A stretch of DNA of 14,107 bases from Aureobasidium sp. EXF-3400 (lineage: Eukaryota; Ascomycota; Dothideomycetes; Dothideales; Saccotheciaceae). The notes under the pieces were generated by a model. It worked only from the letters and a program-made list of their open reading frames with translations, searched no databases and was not told where the DNA came from. The DNA is taken from positions 1-14,107 of the forward strand of contig SWBL01000639.1 in NCBI GenBank assembly GCA_024195585.1, given 5' to 3'. A program made the translations under genes and the position numbers. How positions within the stretch are numbered: the first letter of the stretch is position 1; each line of letters starts with the position of its first letter. Shown one piece after another: positions 8,706 through 14,107 of the stretch.

Positions 8706-10492
8706 ATGTCTCTAAACGCAGAGCCAGCCGATCCTCAGGAGCGACAGGAGAACCATCTTCCGCCCAAGTCGTTCGCCGACGCAGCTCACGAAGCTCTCGA
8801 CCAAAATGGCCAAGACTCAATCAACGAAGAATCCATCAAGGAAACGCCTCCAACACGGAAGCTCTCAAGGAAGGGCAGCATTGAGCCTCGTCCACTTCAG
8901 GAAATGCTAGACGAGGAGGAGAAACAGCCATCATTGCCATCAACGCCCGTTCAACCTCGCCGCACACGTTCCACAAAGCAGCAGGAGAAGTCATGGGCAG
9001 ACATGGCCGAGGAGGGCGTCAATACTGCAGCACACCCTGTCATCGATCTCCATCCTGGCGAGGGTCATGAAGCTCATGAGAATGGCGAGGAGTTCACAGG
9101 ACAAGGCCGCAACGAGTCGCCCAAGAGTCCGGCTCAGCTCAATCGACCTCACAAGCGCACTTCTTCCATAAGATCAGCCAAGTCCACCAGTCCCATGATG
9201 ACCGTTTCGGAAGGTACAGATGGCCACCAGAAAAAGCTTGTATACGAAAAGTTCGAGAGTCCCGATGGCAAGCAATTGACCAGCGTGAAGCCTGACGACT
9301 CATATGAGGAGGCACTGAGGGTAGACGAGAAGGAAGCTCCCCAGAAGAAAGAACAGCAACCCAAAGCATCTAAGGATGAGCTTGTTAGTGGAAGAAGAGC
9401 TGGAGCAGGCTGGGAGTCATCAGCGTATGTTAATCCAAGCACCATCATTGACTCGTCACTGCTAACACACATCTCAGCATAAGATGGGCACCACTCAACG
9501 TTCCTCTCCAGCGTCGCCTCCAAACAGGCATGGTCCTTGTCCATACCTTGAGCATTGCTATGTTCCTGGCCGCCTTCTTCGTCCTGTGCGCCATTCCTGT
9601 TCTATGGCCTCTGCTGCTGCCTTACCTCCTCTACGTCCTCTTCTCCAAGGCTGGCACTTCAGGCTCTCTCAAATACCGCTCCGAGTGGCTGCGACGACTT
9701 CCGGTCTGGTCTCTCTTCGCTTCATACTTCCCTGCTCGTCTTCACCGTTCGCAAGAGCTGCCTGCTACCCGAAAGTATGTCTTTGGATATCATCCGCACG
9801 GAATCATCAGCCACGGTGCTTTTGTCGCCTTTGCAACTGAAGCTCTTGGCTTCGCGCAATTGTTTCCAGGAATTACCAACACTCTCCTGACTCTTGACTC
9901 GAACTTCCGCATCCCGCTGTACCGCGATTACGCCCTGCGTCTCGGTCTGGCCTCAGTTTCTCGCGAGAGTTGCGAAAACATCCTCTCGAAGGGTGGCCCT
10001 AACGGCGAAGGTATGGGTCGCGCTATCACCATCGTCGTTGGTGGTGCTCGTGAGTCACTGGATGCTCAGCCCAACAGCCTGCGCCTTGTACTCGCTCGTC
10101 GCAAGGGTTTCGTTAAGCTCGCCATCCGTACCGGCGCCGATCTCGTTCCCGTACTTGCATTCGGCGAGAACGAACTTTACGAGCAATTCGATCCGCAAGC
10201 CCATCCCGCAATCCACAAATTCCAACTATTGGTCAAGAAGGCTTTGGGCTTCACAATCCCGCTTTTCCACGCACGTGGTGTCTTCAACTACGATGTTGGC
10301 ATGATGCCTTACAGACGCCCACTTAACATTGTCGCTGGTCGACCCGTCATGGTGCGCAAACAGGAGCGTCCCGACTCCAACTATGTGGACGAGATTCATG
10401 CGCAATACGTAGATGAGCTCAAGCGCATCTGGGACGAGTGGAAGGATGTTTTCGCTAAGCACCGCGATGGTGATCTTGAGATTGTCGAGTAA
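8706..10492 (+). CDS. Diacylglycerol O-acyltransferase, DGAT2 family
   Basis: DGAT2-family acyltransferases transfer an acyl group from acyl-CoA to diacylglycerol, the last step of triacylglycerol synthesis, at the ER and lipid droplets. Two exons, 8706-9424 and 9478-10492, give 577 residues. Residues 1-235 are an acidic, Ser/Lys/Pro-rich, apparently disordered extension. RRAGAGWESSA joins across the intron to IRWAPLNVPLQRRLQ. Residues about 258-298 are strongly hydrophobic, fitting the DGAT2 membrane hairpin. The catalytic YHPHG is at 344-348. Further family blocks are IPLYRDYALRLG (about 385-396), GGARESL (428-434), RKGFVKLA (448-455) and VPVLAFGENELYEQ (463-476). The catalytic region is complete; the extension makes it longer than plant or animal DGAT2 (about 330-390 residues). 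A start at 9530 alone would give 320 residues and lose the upstream half. A monoacylglycerol or wax acyltransferase role is a lesser alternative. Confidence 0.94.
9425..9477 (+). other. 53-nt intron of the DGAT2 gene
   Basis: GTATGT donor, GCTAACAC branch point 10-17 bases before the end, and CTCAG acceptor. Splicing joins GC|C into an Ala codon and brings the N-terminal extension into the catalytic frame. Without splicing the upstream frame stops at 9482. Confidence 0.93.
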
Positions 10493-11159
10493 TCTCTCTT
10501 CTTTATCATGATTTTCTTCCAAGCACTTCCTCGTGCTCTAATGCTTGCAGGGAGGTTTGATGTGACTCATATCGATGTTGTATTCTAGATCTCAGCTTGA
10601 TAGCTCTCTCAATGATTCATGTTCAAACTACGCTCATTTTGAGCCCGCTCCTTCGCAACTGCCTCTCTTCACCCACAAAATCGAAAGTTGGATATGTTGC
10701 AGTCGTAAAAGCACCCGATCGCGCCTTCCTCTCTGTGAGTTTCCGAGGTCTTTTTCTCACAACCGTATCATCTTCGTTATCGATCATCGTAAAACCGGTT
10801 CACCTCGTTTGTCGTCCCCATCACAGCGAACAGTCTCTTCCCATATCGCGATCATTCCCATTATTTGAACAATCACCCGAGATGGATATCTTCAGCTATA
10901 GATACACAGTCGCCGAGGAAGAATGCGATATCACTCAGCAAAGGCTACCACTTGTGGCAATACTGTCCTACGGTTGACATCCCAGTCTTTACAACGAAAT
11001 CTTGCTCAAACCAAGCGATGTTTCACACGTGGCTTGAAATCTAACCTGACATGTTCTTATAACTGTCACTAGCAGCGAACAGTCGTCCATATTGCCATTT
11101 GATTCGATTATCAAATGCTTCCTCCCTCTTAGCATCTTCTAAAACACACACCACCGATC
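10493..11159 (+). promoter_or_regulatory. DGAT2 3' flank and leader of the F-box-like gene
   Basis: No convincing gene. A 126-codon frame at 10597-10977 has no domain. Two small upstream frames precede the ATG at 11160: one of 31 codons beginning ATGGATATC at 10882, and ATG CTT CCT CCC TCT TAG at 11115-11132. CTAACCTGAC at 11041-11050, followed by CACTAGCAG ending at 11075, looks like a branch point and tandem 3' splice site, so the leader may contain an intron; GTGAGT at 10735 is one possible donor. Confidence 0.35.
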
Positions 11160-11834
11160 ATGGATATCTGGCCCTTGATACAGGACTTCGCCAACAGGCT
11201 AGACTCCTATCGACTCTGGATCCTCGAAAACGACAAGCAACGTCAACTTCGCATCCAAGAAAGAAAAAAGCAACTCGAACAACAAAGGAAGCGAAAAATC
11301 TTCCCTTTTTTCGATCTGCCCCTGGAACTCCGGATCATGATCTACGAACACGCAATGTTTGACAAAGAATACAAGATCCCCGACTATAATCGGTGGGAAG
11401 ATCGCATCCTGTTACCGGCCATCTTCCACATACACCCTCGAATCACACGAGAGATCTATCAACTCTGTCGCATCAGCCCCGTCATCGACGTCACAATCCC
11501 AAACCGACTCATGGTTAACCCCAACCAAAGCCAATGGCTTGTCCTCATCTATCTCGAGGATTTATACGATGACTTCATACTCTACTACCATGCCCACAAG
11601 ACAGTCGTTAGAATGCTGACTGCCCAGAATGCAGCAAAGAGATTTCAAAGCGTCGAAGGCAGAAGGCAAATCGTTATGAAAGTGAGGGTTAAATGCTTGC
11701 GCTGTGGAGAAAAGTGTACAGGGTTGAGTGGAAAGCCGATTTGCCTAGAGTGCTATTGGTTTTCGAAATTCAACTCTTGGAAGTCCTGGAACTTAATGTT
11801 GTTGAGGGAGGATAAGTTGTTCGAGTTTTGCTAA
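11160..11834 (+). CDS. F-box-like/2EXR-type protein with C-terminal Cys4 motif
   Basis: A single exon of 224 residues. Residues 1-46 are charged and helical, ending in a Gln/Lys/Arg-rich run (RKKQLEQQRKRK). FFDLPLELRIMIYEHAM at 50-66 matches the core of the F-box-like and 2EXR regions of ascomycete proteins (LPxELRxxIYE). The following part (residues 67-150) resembles such proteins in layout: LLPAIFHIHPRITREIYQ, then a hydrophobic strand-rich section. Near the C-terminus, CLRCGEKC at 179-186 and CLEC at 195-198 form C-x2-C-x12-C-x2-C, a possible zinc site. F-box proteins link substrates to SCF ubiquitin ligases; whether this short one does is unknown, and no substrate-binding repeats are visible. 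Start choice: ATCATGG with A at -3, and no earlier in-frame ATG that keeps the frame open. Confidence 0.8.
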   Translation: MDIWPLIQDFANRLDSYRLWILENDKQRQLRIQERKKQLEQQRKRKIFPFFDLPLELRIMIYEHAMFDKEYKIPDYNRWEDRILLPAIFHIHPRITREIYQLCRISPVIDVTIPNRLMVNPNQSQWLVLIYLEDLYDDFILYYHAHKTVVRMLTAQNAAKRFQSVEGRRQIVMKVRVKCLRCGEKCTGLSGKPICLECYWFSKFNSWKSWNLMLLREDKLFEFC

Positions 11835-12402
11835 GGTCAAGAACTCTGACTTCACTACCTTGGTGCCCACTGTTGCAGATTTCGAGTCTAGAAGGGTGGT
11901 CTGGAAGTTCGGTATCCTTATCTTCGGTTTATAGCATGCGCTACTGCAAAGATGTGTGAGTGAAAACGTTTCATCTGGAGCCATCTACAATCCAACATGA
12001 TATAAAGTGTCTCGAGAGTTTTAGATACCTTGTCTCGTCTTCACCTGCAACATAATACATAGTCTCGCAGGTCATACTTAAGCGTCAGAAGAAGACTACG
12101 ACGAGGACAGACTGCCGTGGATAGAAATAAGGATACAGTGAAAATAAAGTCTAGTCTTCAGGTAAAAAGCAAAGTGTCGCATCTTCAGATGCAGCATATC
12201 AAAAAGGGTTATTGTATAGCTCGAGTCAAACGCCAAAGCATCCAACTCGCATCTCGACGCACCCTCCGAAAGACACACGAACCGTCGAAGCCTTGACACC
12301 TGAAGCCTCAGTGTAACTAATTTGAACCTCGACCAAAAAATTCGAAAGCTGCAGAATCAAATCCAGCTCGTCAAATAGAGCCTTTCTGTCGACTCAAAAC
12401 GC
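11835..12402. other. Intergenic DNA between the F-box-like gene and the minus-strand tRNA
   Basis: Only frames of 63-67 codons without motifs. It presumably includes the 3' untranslated region of the upstream gene. I see no other feature. Confidence 0.4.
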
Positions 12403-12407
12403 AAAAA
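12403..12407 (-). terminator. RNA polymerase III terminator (T5, minus strand)
   Basis: Five A on the plus strand, read as T5 four bases after the tRNA 3' end on the minus strand. Confidence 0.75.
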
Positions 12408-12411
12408 GCAA

Positions 12412-12482
12412 CGAGATGTGCGGGAATCGAACCCACGGCGGATCCTTGGAAGGGAACCATGTTACCTCTACACCAACATCCC
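12412..12482 (-). tRNA. tRNA-Gly (UCC), no intron
   Basis: Read on the minus strand: acceptor GGGATGT pairs with ACATCTC over all seven positions (one G-U), with discriminator G at 12412. D arm is GTGT/ACAT. Anticodon stem is GTTCC/GGATC with a U-U at 28:42 and an extra possible G26-C44 pair. The loop CTTCCAA has anticodon TCC at 12450-12448. The T arm is GTGGG/CCCGC with loop TTCGATT. The length is 71 nt, and CCA is not encoded, as usual in eukaryotes. The body differs widely from the other tRNA-Gly(UCC) 4.3 kb away, so this is not a recent local duplicate. Confidence 0.92.
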
Positions 12483-13286
12483 TGTTATGATGTCATATTA
12501 TCCAACTTTTGCAAATATATACCATACAACTGAACGTCGACGACAACACTTTCAAACGGGTCGTCTATCGATCTGCCCAGATGTGCGAATATTTGATTCG
12601 ATATTGAAAAAGGTGGCCAATCAACACCAGAATTTCCGAGGGTTGCCCTTGCGAAACTGAAGTACTCTGAGCAATTCAGGTCGTGTTGGCCATACCTAGG
12701 TGAAGCCTCGAGATATCTACGGAATCTATAAACTTTGATCTTAGGTAAAAACAATGAAATAATTTCTGATTTCGATTGATGACCCACAATTTCACGACAC
12801 ATTGACCAAAAGATGTACTCTGAAACTTAGTCCGCCAGTGTGCTACTCAAATAAAGGCGGGTCTGTAATAGCCAGAGCTTCCACGAACCCTCATTCTCAA
12901 ACTCTCTCCTCTTAGTTTCAAGCTCATCAGAACCCACGAAAGAACGGGGTAGCTAAATGAGACGTGAAGCAAAGACGAACGAGATTGAGGGGAGAGGAGA
13001 ACGGGATTATTGATCTTGCGCGGTTGTCTCGTCGGATACCAACAATTGAATTTGTGTTGGTTGACGCCTGATAGTGTATCTGCCTCACGCTTTGAGGGGA
13101 GTTGTAAGGGATGTTTATGGGATAGAAGAAAGGGAAGAGGGACTGGGACAGAGAATGTCTAATCAAAGTTTTGATGGGTATAACAAGGTGATTTCTCACA
13201 GTGACAAGAAGGAAAGAATTTGAACAAGACAAACGTCGCAATGTTGTGGATTCCGCAAATGAATGCGTTGTCTCTTTTCTTTTGCT
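12483..13286. other. Intergenic DNA and probable taxilin 3' untranslated region
   Basis: Frames of 80-105 codons on both strands without motifs. The part next to 13287 should be the 3' untranslated region of the minus-strand taxilin gene. No repeat or RNA gene is seen. Confidence 0.4.
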
Positions 13287-14107
13287 TTAATGCTTCACAC
13301 CATTCACTGGCTGTGGAGGTTGTCGTGCCTTGCCATTCGCACCGTGTGCCAGCTCGCCTGTTGGCGGTGGCGGAGGAGGTGGTGGCACTGGGCCATATGT
13401 GCGAGGTCGTTGATCCACAGCTTCGTCCTCGGTATCATCGTCGTACTCGGCCTCGACGCTGCCCTCCTCATCTTCGTCGTATTCATCGTACTCGGAATCA
13501 GTCTCGGCCAGGTCGTCTTCCTCGTCTTCTTCGTCCGGATGGTGTGCCGGGTTTGGTGCACCAGGGGCGGCGTTGACCATATCTGCGCGTCCGTAACCGT
13601 TAGTCTGCATGGCGCGGCAGAGCTTCTTCAGCTTCTCGTTCTCCTTGTGTAAGCGATCGATGGTTTGCTGAGAATGTGTGCGTTCCTCGGCCATTTGGAA
13701 GATGTTCTTGTTGGTGGCCTCTTGCTTGCGCGTCAACTGCATGTTTTCCTTTTCCAAGCGCTTGGACTTTTTGCTCATTTCTTCCATCTCTTTACGGAAG
13801 GTGAGGAACAGATCGTTGCTGTTGTTAAGGGTGTCTTCGACCTGCTAATGCGGTCAGTGAGTGAGATGGCACTGCCTAAGTTGGAAAGTGGAGAGGAAGT
13901 TGGTCGTCAGGGCGGTAGCGGGTGTACTGGCGTCGACAGAGACGGGCGGGGGCTCTCCTTAAAAGAGGAGAGAAAGGACATGGATAAGGGCAGCATGTTT
14001 GGAAAAAGGTCTCACCTGCTTAAACTTCTCCACATAAATATTCAGCTGACTGCGCAGTTCATTCTCTGTTTGGGAAAAGGTAGATACCTGACGGGTCAAC
14101 TGATGCG
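13287..14107 (-). CDS. Taxilin-family coiled-coil protein, C-terminal part
   Basis: The 5' part lies beyond the window. Two exon pieces on the minus strand, 14107-14016 (30 codons after two leading bases) and 13841-13287 (184 residues), join to ELRSQLNIYVEKFKQ followed by VEDTLNNSNDLFLTFRKEME. This is the conserved taxilin core, with EKF, a partially filled F/TFRKEMEEM block, KKSKRLEKEN and the closing LKKLCRAMQ. Animal taxilins bind syntaxins and the nascent-polypeptide-associated complex in vesicle traffic; the fungal role is less clear. After the coiled coil comes a tail of about 100 residues: an Asp/Glu/Tyr-rich acidic stretch (DEEDEEDD onward, about 50 residues), then eight consecutive prolines, and a short basic end (GKARQPPQPVNGVKH). 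There is no frame damage in the visible part. Confidence 0.92.
13842..14015 (-). other. 174-nt intron of the taxilin gene
   Basis: On the minus strand it begins GTGAGA after CAG and ends CACTGACCGCATTAGCAG, with CTGAC as the branch point. It is 3n long but contains an in-frame TAA, so retention would truncate the protein. The preferred acceptor gives FKQ-VEDT. Confidence 0.88.

Noticed and set aside
9484..10304. Alternative plus-strand frames inside DGAT2
   Set aside because: Out-of-frame shadows of the catalytic exon.
13220..13652. Plus-strand frames of 118 and 129 codons opposite taxilin
   Set aside because: Antisense reading of the acidic and polyproline codons gives Leu/Val/His-rich and Arg/Pro-rich artefacts.
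1..14107. CRISPR array, transposon or secondary-metabolite cluster
   Set aside because: No regularly spaced repeats, transposase/integrase/reverse-transcriptase motifs, terminal repeats or cluster backbone enzymes seen by eye on either strand.

Overview
The window looks like nuclear DNA of a filamentous ascomycete (Pezizomycotina). It has short 50-60 nt GT-AG introns with CTAAY-like branch points close to the acceptor, a tRNA gene interrupted after position 37, a DGAT2 with a long low-complexity N-terminus, a taxilin with an acidic/proline-rich tail, and a small protein resembling the F-box-like/2EXR proteins common in these fungi. The genus cannot be read from the sequence.

Layout. Bases 1-3600 are mostly non-coding or degraded, with one weak two-exon candidate on the minus strand (1964-2339). 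At 3609-4889 (+) lies a nucleotide-sugar 6-dehydrogenase of the UDP-GlcNAc/UDP-ManNAc type, with a probable 51-nt in-frame intron near its start. Bases 4890-8076 hold no convincing gene; a doubtful small Cys-containing ORF lies at 5703-6089 (-) and a stop-poor block at about 5770-6520. An intron-containing tRNA-Gly(UCC) is at 8077-8161 (+). At 8706-10492 (+) is a two-exon DGAT2-family acyltransferase, whose 53-nt intron I place from its splice signals and from frame continuity. At 11160-11834 (+) is a 224-residue F-box-like protein with a C-terminal Cys4 pattern. An uninterrupted tRNA-Gly(UCC) lies at 12412-12482 (-). The window ends with the 3' part of a taxilin gene on the minus strand (13287 to beyond 14107), with one visible 174-nt intron.

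The protein genes belong to unrelated functions: nucleotide-sugar oxidation, triacylglycerol synthesis, a probable ubiquitin-related adaptor, and a coiled-coil trafficking protein. They show no operon or biosynthetic-cluster logic. I found no CRISPR array, no transposase or reverse-transcriptase domain and no terminal repeats. I do not see evidence for a new multi-gene system. The most useful results are the corrected gene models, the shared U28-U42 mismatch in the two tRNA-Gly genes, and the two weak minus-strand candidate genes.
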